From: Dryas octopetala | Taxonomy: Eukaryota > Streptophyta > Magnoliopsida > Rosales > Rosaceae | DNA: 64,000 nucleotides | Reading direction: 5' to 3' | NCBI GenBank assembly: GCA_963921425.1 | Contig: OY992832.1 | Coordinates: 32,693,475-32,757,474 of the forward strand | The notes under the pieces: generated by a model | Told to the model about the DNA's origin: nothing | Database searches by the model: none | The model's input: the letters and a program-made list of their open reading frames with translations, nothing else | Program-made: the position numbers and the translations under genes | Shown: piece by piece, positions 47,866-60,183 of the stretch | Layout: the number at the start of each line of letters is the position of its first letter | Position numbering within the stretch: the stretch's first letter is position 1

Positions 47866-49143
47866 CTAAAACTGAGAACCGGCAGCAGCAGCAGCATCTC
47901 TGTAACGAGCTTGCATGGCAAGTTCAAAGTCATCTACAGGCTGAAAGGCTACTGAGCTTGCTGGCATGGAAGAATCGGTGGGGTCCATCTCTGGAGCGTC
48001 ATCGGACTGATCAGAAATGTCAGCATGTGGATCACCATCCTCAGTATGAAGCCCATCAGAATACGGAACGATGGCAAAGGCAGCAAAGTTAGCTGTGTGA
48101 GCTGCTAGTTGGGCCATGAGATCCGCAATGATAGCCGATTGACCTTTGACCTTGGCAAGAAGTGCAGCGTTGGCTTGTTCAAGAGAAGGAGCCTGATCCC
48201 CTCGCTTTTTGCGAGCAAACGTTTCACTAACCTTCATGACTGTTTTCGTGTAGTCAGCCATAGGCTCAGCAAATGTATCCAAGTCAGCCACAGAAGATAC
48301 ACCACTGCGGGCACAAAGGAGGTGAATAAGGAGAGGGAAAATGAGGGCACCCTTGTGGTCACGTCCACTACCTATTGTCTTGGTCTGAATGTGTTCATAA
48401 ATAAGAAATCCTATGGGAACAGGATCCTTATTCAGAAAAGACATCATCACTTGAATCTGCTCCACAGAAGGGTGTGAATTGTGGGAGGTAGGAATGATAT
48501 TGTGACGCACAAAATCCCACAAAAACCTGTGAAAAGGTTTGAATTCAGAATTCTCTAGCAACAACCCGTCCTTTAAAGGGGTAGCAGGGTTCACATAGGC
48601 CACGGCCTGGAAGTGGGCAGCAGTGTAGGAACGAGACCGATCCAAGTATTGCTGGTAATCAGTGTGGGTTGATTGTTTTAACCCAAGAACCTGACAAATT
48701 GCACTAGGCCGAAAATGCACATCACGGTTGCGCACATAGACATTAAAGCTTGTTCGGGCAATGCGACTTGGAAAATTTGCATAAAATTCTTGAACTATGG
48801 TGAGGTTGTAGAAGGGGATTGTGTGAGGGAGGTCATTCAAAGTGGAGACTTGATAGTCACTGAGGAAGGAGAAGACTTGACGAAAGAGATGGAGATTGAA
48901 TTCCTCTAACCTGTAGTGGCGCTCAGTGACCACAGATCGGGATTGCACAATGCGAAAGAATCTCTTTGCCCATCGGGTTGTAAAGCGATTCTGTCCGTTG
49001 ATGAAGTCTTCTTCTTCACAGTCCTCCGGCGTGGATGGTCGTTGTCGGCTGCGAGAGGGGAAGATGGTGGAGCCCGACATGGGGAGAAATCCGATACGGC
49101 AAATGGAGGCGCGAGAAGTGAAATGGAACCCGAGTCGCGACAC
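47866..49143 (-). CDS. Second open frame of the SIRE-type element (425 codons)
   Basis: It lies between the pol stop and the polypurine tract, where SIRE/Maximus elements often carry an extra 'envelope-like' frame. Residues about 50-170 include FTTRWAKRFFRIVQSR, IVQEFYANFPSR and VRNRDVHFRP. To me this resembles the 'putative plant transposon protein' domain found in many plant elements rather than a membrane protein. No signal peptide or clear transmembrane helix is obvious, and the C-terminus is acidic (DGDPHADISDQSDDAPEMDP). Function is unknown. It is part of the retroelement. Confidence 0.7.
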   Translation of the reverse strand: MSRLGFHFTSRASICRIGFLPMSGSTIFPSRSRQRPSTPEDCEEEDFINGQNRFTTRWAKRFFRIVQSRSVVTERHYRLEEFNLHLFRQVFSFLSDYQVSTLNDLPHTIPFYNLTIVQEFYANFPSRIARTSFNVYVRNRDVHFRPSAICQVLGLKQSTHTDYQQYLDRSRSYTAAHFQAVAYVNPATPLKDGLLLENSEFKPFHRFLWDFVRHNIIPTSHNSHPSVEQIQVMMSFLNKDPVPIGFLIYEHIQTKTIGSGRDHKGALIFPLLIHLLCARSGVSSVADLDTFAEPMADYTKTVMKVSETFARKKRGDQAPSLEQANAALLAKVKGQSAIIADLMAQLAAHTANFAAFAIVPYSDGLHTEDGDPHADISDQSDDAPEMDPTDSSMPASSVAFQPVDDFELAMQARYRDAAAAAGSQF

Positions 49144-50386
49144 AGACTGAGTCGCGAGAGGGAATGGAGCCGACCGAGTCGCGAGCGAGAGGAGGTGGTA
49201 TCGACGAAGGCGCGAGCGAGAGGTGGAAGGCGGAATGGGGAGAAGGTGAGAGAGAAGGATGCGGCTGGGGAAGAGAATATAACAAGAAGATTCTGAAATT
49301 TTAGGGATTTGAAGGAAGAAAGAGGGGCGCGTGGCTTATAAGGGCTGCTAGAGATGATAAAAGTCTGAAAAGCCCTTAATGAACAGTGATCCAAAGTGCA
49401 GAATGGTTCTGTGAAATGGACTGTATTTGACGATTGTTAGACTAGTCAAAATGAACAAACTGCGTACTGGAACAAAAAAGTAGAGGAATCCTTAGAGAAT
49501 TGGAAGCAATGACACACAAAAGAAATCTATGAGTTAGATGTGCTTCAGAGATTTTTATTTTTGACAAAGCAACTGTGACAAAAACGACAAACACAATTGA
49601 AAAGAATTAACCACCAATGTCAACACTCTCATAGATATGGAAAATGAAGATTGCAAATTTTGTGCAAGAAAATAAGCATATTTGGGATATAGGGAGGTCA
49701 ATGCTAGCATTCAAGACTTGTTCAAGATGGAAAACAATGTCAAAGACAACCAAAGAGGTTAAATAATTTTCATTCACAACAAGAGATTAGAATTTAACCA
49801 CTCAAGAGAATTTCTAATTTGGGAACAAATCTTGAAAGCAAAGTTTGTCAACTCATGACAATGGCTATGAGAAAATTATTGTCATTTGTTTTGTTTAGGC
49901 ACATCCCAAGTTAAGTGCAATGATTTGATCCAATTTTGCGACTCTTTACCCTAGAACACCATAAAAACACCTTATGTCTCCCTAGGGCCGTGACTTCTTT
50001 GGTCACACTTCCTTTTTTTTTGTTTTTTTTGTATGGTGCACATTTGTTCAAATGAGGAAAACTTAGCTGAAAATAGGTCATAAAGGAGAAATTATATTGA
50101 AAAGCGAAATTGCATCCTCAAACAAATTGTCTTTGAAAAGCATTTAACAAGTTTGATTGATCATGACAAAGTGTTTTTAAAAAAAAATTCTCAAAGCTAA
50201 CATGTGACAAGAAGGAGGGATTATGCTTATTGACATGACTCATGTTATGCAAGAACCTTTTTGAATATCAAAGAGAGTGTGACAAATAATGTTAAGACCT
50301 TTCAAAGTGGTTATTTTCTTTAAAAGAAAAACTACTTAACCAAATAAAAGAAACTTAAACAATGAAGCACATTTAACTACAAAGAC

Positions 50387-53300
50387 TCATGCATGTGTAC
50401 AAATGCCAATTGACTTCCGAAGACTAATGTGCTTTGGATTCTCTAAAGCTTTGGTAAAGATGTCTGCAAGTTGTTGTTCGGAAGGAACAAAAGTCAAAGT
50501 AAGAGTTCCACTCTCCACAAGATCTCGAATGAAATGATATCTTATGTCAATATGCTTGGTTCTTGTATGTTGCACCGGGTTCTTGGAGATATCTATAGCA
50601 CTCATGTTATCACAATAGATGAGAAAAGTTTTCTCATCAATTCTATAATCGGCTAACATTTGTCTCATCCAAATGAGTTGTGTACAACAACTCCCTGCTG
50701 CTATGTATTCAGCTTCAGCAGTCGACAAAGAGACAGAATTCTGTTTCTTGCTATGCCAAGACACTAAGTTATTCCCAACATAGAAAGCACCACCCGAGGT
50801 GCTCTTCAAATCATCACTACACCCAGCCCAATCGGAGTCACTAAATCCAACCAATTTAGTGTTGGTATCATGGGTATACCACAACCCATAGTCAAGAGTC
50901 CCACTTACATATTTGATGATTCTTTTTGTTGCAAACAAATGGGATTCTTTGGGATCACTTTGGAACCTAGCACACACTCCTACCGCAAACGATATGTCCG
51001 GTCTACTAGTTGTGAGGTAGAGGAGACTTCCTATCATGCTTCTATACAAGGTTTGGTCCACTTGCTTACCACTTGGATCCCTATGAAGTTTGGAGCTTTT
51101 ACTCATTGGAGTAGTAGCCACTTTGGAAGACTCAAGCCCAAACTTTTTGACCAAGTTTCTAGCATACTTAGATTGGGAAATAAATATCCCACTATCTACT
51201 TGCTTAACTTGCAGCCCTAAAAAGAAATTCATTTCACCAACTAGACTCATTTCAAATTCACTAGACATTACATCAATGAATCTCTTAACATGAAAATTTG
51301 AAGTTGAACCAAAGACAATATCATCCACATAAACTTGAGCAATCAAGACATCATTTTTCAACCTTTTTACAAATAGGGTCTTGTCAACCGACCCTCTTTG
51401 ATACCCATTGGACAACAAGTGATGAGAGAGTCTCTCATACCAAGCTCTTGGAGCTTGCTTCAGCCCATACAAGGCTTTCCTCAATTTATAAACACCATCT
51501 CTCATGTGAGGATCCTCAAAACCTTTTGGTTGTTCTACAAAAACTTCCTCATTCAAGTAACCATTTAAAAACGCTGTTTTGACATCCATTTGATACAATT
51601 TGAACCTAAGATGACATGCAATGGCACAAAGCAACCAAACGGACTCAAGTCTAGCAACGGGTGCAAAAGTCTCATCAAAATCAATGCCCTCTAATTGAGA
51701 GTACCCTTGAGCAACAAGCCTAGCCTTGTTTCTAACTACATTCCCAAATTCATCGGATTTATTTTTGAATATCCATTTGGTTCCAATGACATTTGTGTTG
51801 GCTGGTCTCTCTACAAGAGTCCACACTTGGTTTCTCTCAAATTGATTCAATTCCTCATGCATTGCACTCACCCATTCCTCATGATTGAGTGCTTCTTTGA
51901 CATTTTTAGGTTCAACAATGGAAACATAGCACACATGAGCAAGTTCATTGGCCATTTGTTTTCTAGTTCTAACTGGCTGGTCTAAAGAACCTAGAATTAC
52001 ATCTTCACCATGGTTACACCTCACCCATCTTGGTTTTTCAGATCTGTCACTCAAGATTTTGTCATTTTGTTCGCTCTCTGACTTATCAAACTCAACAATT
52101 TTTGAGTCATCAGCAGGTTCATCACTACCTGATTTGGACTCTTCTTTAACCAAATTATCCTCTTTAGGATCAGATTGTGGGAACAATCCATCCTTATCTG
52201 CAGCCATTTCAATAGATGCATCATGATCATCTATTTTCACATTTATGGATTCCAACATAGAATTTGTTCGCAAGTTGAAGACTCTAAAGGTTCTACTGTT
52301 TGATGAATAGCCTAAAAACAGACCCTCATCACTCTTAGAATCAAATTTCCCCAAATGTTCTCTATCCCTAAGGATGTAACATGCACTCCCAAACACTCTA
52401 AAGTGTGTAACCTTAGGTTTCCTACCCTTCCACAGTTCATAGGGAGTCTTTTTGGTTCCCGGCCTAAGGTAGACTCTATTTATGATGTAACATGCTGTAT
52501 TGACCGCCTCAGCCCAGAAATGTTTAGCAAGATTTTTGCTATTCAACATCACTCTTGCCATCTCAATCAAAACCCTATTCTTTCTCTCAACGATTCCATT
52601 TTGTTGGGGTGTTATTGGAGCTGAGAATTCATGTTTAATACCCATTTGACAACAAAACTCATCGAATTGAGAGTTTTCAAACTCAGTACCATGGTCTGAT
52701 CTAATTCTGGACAGGGTTGACAGACTCGACATACCTTCACTTTTCAGCAGTTTCACAATCTTGACAAAATGATGAAATGTCTCCGACTTGTCCTTAAGAA
52801 ATGACACCCAAGTGTACCTAGAAAAATCATCTACCATGACTAGAATGTATTTCTTTCCACCTATTGACAAGGTTTGAACCGGACCAACTAAATCCAAGTG
52901 AATTAGTTCAAGTGTCCTAGAGGTGCCTATGTCTTTGACTCTTTTGTGTGGTTCTTTGGTTTGTTTCCCCATTTGACATGGACCACAAACAAAAGTTTCG
53001 GGCTTTCCTATCTTTGGAAGACCTCTAACAACCTCATGCTTAGACAACTTGTAAAGGTCATGAACATTAATGTGACCAAGTCTTTGATGCCAAAGAGAGC
53101 TAGTGTCATCAATAGCTCTATTGCAAGTATTCTCAATTTTTCCAACATTGCCATCAAACACATAGCAATCATCCTTAGACCTAGGGGCATTCAAGATCTC
53201 CCTTCCTTGGGAGTCAACAATTCTACATCCACTCTTGGACATACACACTTCACCACCCCATTCATCACAAAGTTGGCTAATACTAAGCAAATTAGAATTT

Positions 53301-55438
53301 AGCCCATCAACAAATCTTATATTTTTCAATTCGGGTATACCGGGTATGTGTACAACCCCCTTTCCACTCACATATGACTTCTCTCCTCCTCCAAAAGTCA
53401 CACTACCACCATCATAAGGAGCAAGAGAGGTAAAGACCTCCTTATCTCCCGTCATATGTTTGGAACACCCACTATCTAGGTACCAAATGTTCCTCTTAGT
53501 GGCTGAAAAAGCATTCAAGGTCACTAAACATTTAGTGGAGCTCTTCACAACCCATCTTTGATGTGGACTTGGCTTATTTTTGGGAAGTGGGGTGACAAGT
53601 AAGGCAATTTTGGTTACCTCTTTGAGTAGATTGTTCACTTGCTCTTGTAGAGAAACATTTCTCTTTGGTTCACTTGATTTCTTTCCTCTAAGTTTGTTGC
53701 AATTTGGTCTAATGTGACCCTTGACATGACAATGATGACAAACCGGGACAAACTTTGTTTTTCTAAGTGAAGTAGAACAATCAATTTGTGTGACACTTGA
53801 TGTAGCTTGACTTGACTTAGAATGAGATGCATTTTGACCAATGTCAATGAAACCTAGACCCTTTTTGACACTAAGATCAGATTCTGACTTGACAAAAATG
53901 GTCTTTGTGTTGGATACACTAGGACTATTTTCACTAAAACCCAAACCGGTTTTGTCACCATGATGCTTTCCAATCCTAAGCATCCTATCAACCTTTTCAG
54001 CCCCAATGGTGAGCTCAACAATGCTCTCATTAGCTTCATGCACTTCTTTTTCAAGCTTCTCATTCAAAGATTTAAAGTAGATGTTGCTCTCCTTGAGCAC
54101 TTTGACTTGACTCTCAAAATTTTGTTTCAAGATAGCCACACTTTCTAATTCACTCTCTAATGACTCAATCTTCTCACACAATTTCAATTTAGCATTCTTT
54201 AGTTTCTGATTTTCTTCCTTTATGCTAAGAGTTTCGGTGAAAAGTAAGTCATACTTATTACAAAGTGCAGTGTAAGACTCATCATCAGGAACAGATTCTG
54301 AGTCAGACCCACCATCAACTTGTTCAATCTCCTTGATTGATGCAACAAAAGCAACTTCATCACCCTCAACATCCGAAGAAGACTCACAATCATTTGAGTC
54401 ATCACTCTCACTATCACTCCAAGTGATTTTCATGGTTTTATTCTTACTTGAAGAATTATTCTTTCTATTATTTGCACATTCAATTGCTATGTGACCTATT
54501 CCACCACAAGTGTAACATTTCACATCTCTCTTGGTTGTTCTTCCTTCTTTAAAGTTAGACTTCCTCTCTTGTTTTCTCTCAAATGAATTCTCTCCTTGAG
54601 GTTTGAATTTGAACTCCTTAAAGTTGTTACCACTAGTTCTAGCTTCTCTCCCTTTATTTCTAAGAATTCGTCTAAATCTTTTGACAAAAAGGGCAACCTC
54701 ATCATCGGACATGGATGATTTTTCACTCAAGTTTTCACTCATCTCTTTGACACTTTGCAAAGCAATATCCTTTGACTTCTTGCTGTCCCTTTCATCCATT
54801 TCAAGTTCCATCTCAAAGGTTTTAAGCTTTCCTACCAATTTACCAATTTTGAGTTCATCCAAATTTTGGACTTCTTGTATTGCATGCTTCTTAGATTGAA
54901 ATCTCTTAGGTAGAGATCTAAGAACCTTTTGGACAATGGTAGACTCCTCATAAGGTTTACCTAGGGACATGGCTTCATTTGTGAGGGCTTCCAACCTTTC
55001 ATAGAACTCGGAAAATGACTCGGACTCTTTCATCCTAATTTCTTCAAATTTGGCATGTACCATTTGAAGCTTAAGTGACCTAACTTGTTTGTCCCCTTCA
55101 TGAACAACCCTAAGTTTGTTCCAAGCTTGCCTAGCCGTGACACAATGTTGTATGTGTGAAAATTGTGAGGAAGACAGTGCAGTGACAATAGCATTTCTAG
55201 CCTTCTTGTTGGAGCTAGAGGCCGTGACTTCGGCAAAAGACCATTCGGACCTAGGCTTAGGAGTTTCAATCCCATCAACAGTTCGTGTGGGAGGAATCCA
55301 CTCAACATTGAGATACTCATATGCCAACTCGTCATAGGCATCAAGAAAAATTTCAAATTTTTCTCTCCAAGCAGCGTAGTTGCTGCCATCAAAGAATGGA
55401 GGAGAGTTGCAAGATCCTGCAACGCGATCTCTTTCCAT
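50387..55438 (-). CDS. Copia gag-pol polyprotein (1683 codons)
   Basis: One uninterrupted frame with all Copia parts in order. UBN2-type gag lies in the first ~230 residues. CCHC knuckle [14 protein letters not shown] follows, with a second at [14 protein letters not shown]. Protease [14 protein letters not shown] comes next, then an integrase with HQRLGH zinc region and core motifs [19 protein letters not shown] and NGIVERKNR. Reverse transcriptase has [11 protein letters not shown] and [10 protein letters not shown], and RNase H has [18 protein letters not shown] and [11 protein letters not shown] coiled-coil-like region rich in Lys/Glu (about 390-480) separates the knuckles, as in SIRE. 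The frame looks whole. It is retroelement, not host, coding. Confidence 0.95.
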   Translation of the reverse strand: MERDRVAGSCNSPPFFDGSNYAAWREKFEIFLDAYDELAYEYLNVEWIPPTRTVDGIETPKPRSEWSFAEVTASSSNKKARNAIVTALSSSQFSHIQHCVTARQAWNKLRVVHEGDKQVRSLKLQMVHAKFEEIRMKESESFSEFYERLEALTNEAMSLGKPYEESTIVQKVLRSLPKRFQSKKHAIQEVQNLDELKIGKLVGKLKTFEMELEMDERDSKKSKDIALQSVKEMSENLSEKSSMSDDEVALFVKRFRRILRNKGREARTSGNNFKEFKFKPQGENSFERKQERKSNFKEGRTTKRDVKCYTCGGIGHIAIECANNRKNNSSSKNKTMKITWSDSESDDSNDCESSSDVEGDEVAFVASIKEIEQVDGGSDSESVPDDESYTALCNKYDLLFTETLSIKEENQKLKNAKLKLCEKIESLESELESVAILKQNFESQVKVLKESNIYFKSLNEKLEKEVHEANESIVELTIGAEKVDRMLRIGKHHGDKTGLGFSENSPSVSNTKTIFVKSESDLSVKKGLGFIDIGQNASHSKSSQATSSVTQIDCSTSLRKTKFVPVCHHCHVKGHIRPNCNKLRGKKSSEPKRNVSLQEQVNNLLKEVTKIALLVTPLPKNKPSPHQRWVVKSSTKCLVTLNAFSATKRNIWYLDSGCSKHMTGDKEVFTSLAPYDGGSVTFGGGEKSYVSGKGVVHIPGIPELKNIRFVDGLNSNLLSISQLCDEWGGEVCMSKSGCRIVDSQGREILNAPRSKDDCYVFDGNVGKIENTCNRAIDDTSSLWHQRLGHINVHDLYKLSKHEVVRGLPKIGKPETFVCGPCQMGKQTKEPHKRVKDIGTSRTLELIHLDLVGPVQTLSIGGKKYILVMVDDFSRYTWVSFLKDKSETFHHFVKIVKLLKSEGMSSLSTLSRIRSDHGTEFENSQFDEFCCQMGIKHEFSAPITPQQNGIVERKNRVLIEMARVMLNSKNLAKHFWAEAVNTACYIINRVYLRPGTKKTPYELWKGRKPKVTHFRVFGSACYILRDREHLGKFDSKSDEGLFLGYSSNSRTFRVFNLRTNSMLESINVKIDDHDASIEMAADKDGLFPQSDPKEDNLVKEESKSGSDEPADDSKIVEFDKSESEQNDKILSDRSEKPRWVRCNHGEDVILGSLDQPVRTRKQMANELAHVCYVSIVEPKNVKEALNHEEWVSAMHEELNQFERNQVWTLVERPANTNVIGTKWIFKNKSDEFGNVVRNKARLVAQGYSQLEGIDFDETFAPVARLESVWLLCAIACHLRFKLYQMDVKTAFLNGYLNEEVFVEQPKGFEDPHMRDGVYKLRKALYGLKQAPRAWYERLSHHLLSNGYQRGSVDKTLFVKRLKNDVLIAQVYVDDIVFGSTSNFHVKRFIDVMSSEFEMSLVGEMNFFLGLQVKQVDSGIFISQSKYARNLVKKFGLESSKVATTPMSKSSKLHRDPSGKQVDQTLYRSMIGSLLYLTTSRPDISFAVGVCARFQSDPKESHLFATKRIIKYVSGTLDYGLWYTHDTNTKLVGFSDSDWAGCSDDLKSTSGGAFYVGNNLVSWHSKKQNSVSLSTAEAEYIAAGSCCTQLIWMRQMLADYRIDEKTFLIYCDNMSAIDISKNPVQHTRTKHIDIRYHFIRDLVESGTLTLTFVPSEQQLADIFTKALENPKHISLRKSIGICTHA

Positions 55439-55498
55439 CTAGACACACCAAGAAAACAAACAACACCCTAGGATCTCTCTATTTGCTTTTAGAGTAGC

Positions 55499-55510
55499 GC
55501 TCTGATACCA
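55499..55510 (-). other. Primer binding site of the SIRE-type element
   Basis: The minus strand reads TGGTATCAGAGC two bases after the 5' LTR end, complementary to initiator tRNA-Met. Confidence 0.93.
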
Positions 55511-55512
55511 AT

Positions 55513-57168
55513 TGAAAGTTTAATTTAGGTGATCTATTCACTCAATTAACTTGATTAATTTCACTTTCAGTGATCGGACCCCAATTTTTGGTTTATGTGA
55601 TCACTCACGAACTAGTCAACCAAACAGAACTCAGACGGTCCAGTAACAAAAATATGAAACTCCACATTGACTTCTAAAAACCAAAATCACTTCAGTAAAC
55701 AACACAAATCAAACACACCAAGGATCAAGTGACATCCTATACACTCAGAGGACCCATCACAGTAGGCATCCCAGCGTTATCCACAACTACAGTGGTGTGT
55801 GATTAGCTAGACAATTATATAAGGCATATATCAATTTCAAGCATATAGCTACAGTACAGATTTGTGTTTAAACGTTGAGTGAGACAGTGAACATAACAAC
55901 ACAAACCAGAAAGACAGATGCACACAAGATGTTCACCCAGAAAAACCACAAAGGGTAAAAACTGGGGGTCTATCCAGCTGACCAGGCAATCCACTAAATC
56001 AGAAGTTCAATACATAAGAGGGCACTCAGCACACAAGCTCAATCACTAAGTCCTAGACTAAGTGGCAGCTTTCTTACCCCTTTGTGCAACTTCCATTAGC
56101 AAGGCAATCGGTCATTCATGAAGAAGGCAGCTCCACTCCAAGCTCATCAACCCATGGCACCAATTCGCACCAAGCTCAGTGGTTTCATCAATGCATGAAC
56201 ATGATATGCAAATGTAGGATTCACAAACAAAGATCAACCTTCTCAAGCTATCGGCATGAAAAGATCAATATTGAATCCTTCAACTTAAATCTAAAATGAA
56301 TGTGTTTGAAAAATGTATGAAGACATTTAAGCACTCAAACCCATATAGAATTTTAGATTTAACAAAAACAAGTTCAGAAAATCTCTTTGTGATTTTTCAA
56401 GAATTGAAAACCATTTTCTGAAAATAATGAAGATGAGCACTTCACATGGAAAATACCCAGACGTGAAAACCAAAGAATACACGCTCAAAAAATTGCTCAT
56501 CAACCTACCCAAAAGATCTGAACAGCCAGCCACTTATGCCCGTACACACCCACGCAAAATTCATGTTCGCCCAAGCCACGTGGAAGCCAATCAATGGCTG
56601 TCCACAAGAGACGGATGAGGGGCATATTCTCTTTGTCCTAGAGGGGTATCCTAGTATTACTAAGGATAGGAATAAGGAGCTGTAAAAAAGAATTTTTACT
56701 TTAAAAATCAGAAATGAGGAAGATGATGAATAGTGCTGATGTGTGAAGGTGTGTGCGTGAATGGGAAAGATGCAATCAAATCTGATTGCTACAGTAGGGG
56801 AACCAAGTCATGTGCAATGCACATGCATGTCTAGTACTAAACAGAACATGGGCTTTCAAAGAATTGGGCTTAAAAAGCAAAACCCGAAATGGACCCACTG
56901 TTGTGACTGTGACTTAAGTAAGAGCCACTGTACGTGAAAAACAGTGTTCTTTATGATCAGTGAATGACTAGTCAAATAGATAAAAATCTGTTAATTTCAT
57001 GAAATGAATGAAGTGCAGTATACCTTGTGTCTTTGTTCATTTCTGACTTCTTCAATGCAGCAGAACTTGTCCTAAATCTAGCCTAGAGCTTGTGAGTGAT
57101 TAAATACAAATTAATACAATTGTTTTGACAAGGAACCTAGCCAATATAACAAATCCTAGAAACTAACA
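55513..57168 (-). repeat. 5' LTR of the SIRE-type element
   Basis: 1656 bp; pairs with 45880-47536, with about nine differences by eye. Confidence 0.95.
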
Positions 57169-57431
57169 GAATACTTTCTCTATCTCTTTTATTGGTAGAT
57201 TCTTTATAGGCAGGCTAAACAGGAGATGATGGCTTTGCTTCTCTGTAACACTGATTTGCTGATCTGCAATTAAGAAAATGCTTGAATAAGATTGGTTTTC
57301 TGTGGCGTTTAGCATAATTTTGTCATTTTAAAACACTAGAGTAGCTGACTGTCAGCTATTAGCTTTTACAGTTTGGTTGAGAGTAGGATTTCTTATGAGG
57401 ACAAAGCTATTTCTGCTATTATTTTCAATAT

Positions 57432-57564
57432 AATCTTTTAACCCATGAATTAATACTAATTATAAGGAAAGTTACTTTCTTTAAAGTACTTAACTTATTT
57501 CTATACAATCTTTTAACCCATGAATTAATACTAATTATAAGGAAAGTTACTTTCTTTAAAGTAC
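57432..57564 (+). repeat. 75-bp-period duplication, two copies
   Basis: AATCTTTTAACCCATGAATT and the following ~40 bases occur at 57432-57489 and 57507-57564, apparently identical. It lies in CACTA-4. Confidence 0.95.
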
Positions 57565-58237
57565 GTTGCTCATTGTTTTCCCTGCTTGTTTGTGCTATTT
57601 TTGTGAATGGATTTTAGCTATTTTGTATATAAATAACAAATGCTCTTCAAGAACATACTATTTAATTTCAAGACTATGTCTAGGCTTCAATTTAGAGTAT
57701 CCAATACTTGAAACCGAGACACCCATATAGAAGAGAAATCGTTTGTTGCTTCTTTGAGCTTTATTAGCTATTTCTTTTTTTGGATTTATTTAAGTTTTTA
57801 GACGTTTACTACTTTTCTGCAACTTTTATAAAAACTAGTAATAGACAACTGATTCACTTGGTCTTATTGGTTTAGTGGTTGAGTTTGCTAAGATGGGGTT
57901 TTGTCTAGGCTAGCTTTTGAATATGATATTGCAGTAAACTATTGCTATAACAAGTTTGATAATCGTCTCTATTTCTTTTGGGGGGAGGGGGGGAACTTTA
58001 TGAGTACTAGGTTTTTGTTGGTTCTTTTTAGTATTTACGTTGGAGAACTATTCTGCTATAACATGTACCTATGGATGGGGATTGACTGAAATTAGCCATT
58101 GTGCTTAATTTGTTTTTATTGGTAAAGAGTTTCTTATACTTGAACCAAGTAGTTACTATTGTTTATTTGGATGGGATAAACAACAGTAGTTACTGTAAAC
58201 TAAAGTTGTTTACTGTAGTTACTGAAATTTACACTTG

Positions 58238-58602
58238 TTCAAATTCGTTATAATGTTAGTACTTTGTGTGATTGGAGATGTTTCTTTCCTTCATTAAGTA
58301 GTTAAATATAGCTGATTTTCCTTCATAAGGTATTCAATTCGGATGCTTGCAGTAATTGTTAGTTAAGAACTTCATTTTTTTTATCATTGTATGGATGCTT
58401 GCAGTCATTGTCAGTTGATGCTTCTTTCTTTTTTCCTATTCTCCTTTCTTAATAATCTATACAAATTTACAATGGTTCAAATTTGTTATAATGTTAGTAC
58501 TTTGTGTGATTGGAGATGTTTCTTTCCTTCATTATTTGTTAAATATAGCTAATTTTCCTTCATAAAGTATTTAATTCGGATTCTTGCAGTAATTGTTAGT
58601 TA
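58238..58602 (+). repeat. Duplication of about 130 bp in CACTA-4
   Basis: TTCAAATTYGTTATAATGTT begins copies at 58238 and 58476, each running about 130 bases to TTGCAGTAATTGTTAGTTAA. Copies differ at several positions. Confidence 0.9.
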
Positions 58603-58734
58603 AATATACATTTTAATTTAATATTGATTTTAGGTTTTGTAAGATGTTAAAGGGAAATAGGTGGATAATTTAATATTGATTTTAGGTTGATTTTAGGTTA
58701 GTTAAATATACATTTTAATTTAATATTGATATAT

Positions 58735-60183
58735 ATCAGACCCGCTGCTGCAAGGTATTGAATGACTCCCCCCAATCCCATTCATCAGTGTCACCATTTT
58801 CAATTTAAAATAACAATCTTGATTATTGTAGGCATTACTTGGTTATTCCTGTGGATCACATCCCAACTGTGAAGGATCTTCAAAGAACACCTCAAGACTA
58901 CTCTTTGGGTAATCTAAATGTTACTCAAGCTTAAATGATTCATGGTTCAACCAATGTGGGACTTTTTTCTTTTTTTTTTTCATCAATATATGTATTAATC
59001 TTACACCCCATTGTTTTTCATTGTTGTTCAGTATGTCACATGTTAGAAGTGGGGAAAACTCTATTACAACGAGATGCACCTCAATGCCATCAGTACAGGT
59101 ATTGCCCTGTTCTCGAAAGCTTTTATCTTTGTATTATTTTCTGATATGCAATTATGCACAATTAGATTGATTTTTGGGTGTGCAATTGTGCACAGTTAGA
59201 TTGATTTTCAGAAGCTGTTCTCTTAGGTTGTTTCCTCTAGCGTTGCCTCTGCTGGAAATTATGTAAATTTGTATTACAACTTGATTAAGTTATTATGCTA
59301 CTATTCTTGAATTCTTGTGGCACCAACATTTGCTTCATAGCCCGCCCCTCTTGTTTCTTTAAGCCATTTGAATGCTTATTATGTACCATGGAAACGATGG
59401 ATGTGAAATTGTGCCTTGGTGGTGAACACTGGATTGTTGACTGTCAAAGAATAAAAAACGCTAGATTAGTTTCAATCTTTATATTCTGTCTGTCCTACTA
59501 ACATGTCACCCATATTGCTTAATGCAAAGATGGGCTGGTTAAGAATGTGAATGTTCATAATTTCTGTAATTTGGGCTATACATTGACCAATTTTTCCTTT
59601 ACATCTTCTTTGGAAGATGTCTTTCTGTAATGATTTGAAGAGACCTAGGAAGTAGAAGATCAATACATGAGGTATTCAGCAGATTTTGATTCCTATATAT
59701 CTACTTATACTTGTGAACCTAAAATGATTACACACAAAAAATTGAATAAATGAACTTGAATTAGAGTAGGCATGCATGCAGTATTCATCTGAAAAACAAT
59801 TAGGTCAAAATAATCATTACTTGGTTTTTACTTACTTTGAACTAAGGTTCTGCAGATAAATTTGGTTATGAAAGAGTTTTGAGTGTGATGTTAATATGTC
59901 CTTTTGACAGATTTGGCTTTCATCAGCCTCCATTTAATTCTGTTAACCATTTGCACCTTCATTGTTTGGCACTACCCTACATACTCAGGTAAGCTATTTT
60001 GGGGTTTACGATATGCCTGAGGTTTCTCTTACCTCAACTAGTTCATTGAAGTGACATACCTAATTACACTTGAACAGATGGAAATATATAAAATATATGT
60101 CTGTGGGATCATTTGGATTTCTTGAAGCTGAAAAGTTGCTGGAGAAGATAAAGCCTCTCTCACCAATTACTTCAAAAGTGTGA
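58735..60183 (+). pseudogene. HINT4: Captured HINT4-like HIT-family gene fragment, frame intact
   Basis: Five exon pieces at 58735-58754, 58832-58908, 59032-59098, 59911-59988 and 60078-60183 (TGA), all with GT/AG sites and compatible phases. They encode IRPAAAR, then HYLVIPVDHIPTVKDLQR, VCHMLEVGKTLLQRDAPQ, FGFHQPPFNSVNHLHLHCLA and WKYIKYMSVGSFGFLEAEKL, ending ITSKV. This matches plant HINT4 (HIT family; adenylylsulfatase and adenosine-5'-phosphosulfate phosphorylase) over about its last 120 residues. The active-site His triad HLHLHC is kept, and no stop or frame break is seen. The first exon, with the CIFCEI-type start, is missing, so the piece begins mid-gene. It lies inside CACTA-4, hence captured. 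Whether it is transcribed is unknown. Confidence 0.88.

Larger units (their letters stand above)
45880..57168 (-). mobile_element. SIRE/Maximus-type Copia LTR retrotransposon, whole-looking
   Basis: An 11,289-bp element with LTRs of 1657 and 1656 bp and the target duplication GAATA at 45875-45879 and 57169-57173. In minus-strand order it has the 5' LTR, an initiator tRNA-Met primer site, one uninterrupted gag-pol frame, a spacer, a second frame of 425 codons, a polypurine tract and the 3' LTR. All expected parts are there and it looks whole. I count about nine differences between the LTRs by eye (about 0.5%), so insertion was perhaps 0.2-0.4 million years ago at usual plant rates. It is nested in CACTA-4. 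Confidence 0.95.

Noticed and set aside
48906-49394. 162-codon frame overlapping the start of the second SIRE frame
   Set aside because: Shadow frame in the spacer; the 425-codon frame has the more protein-like composition.
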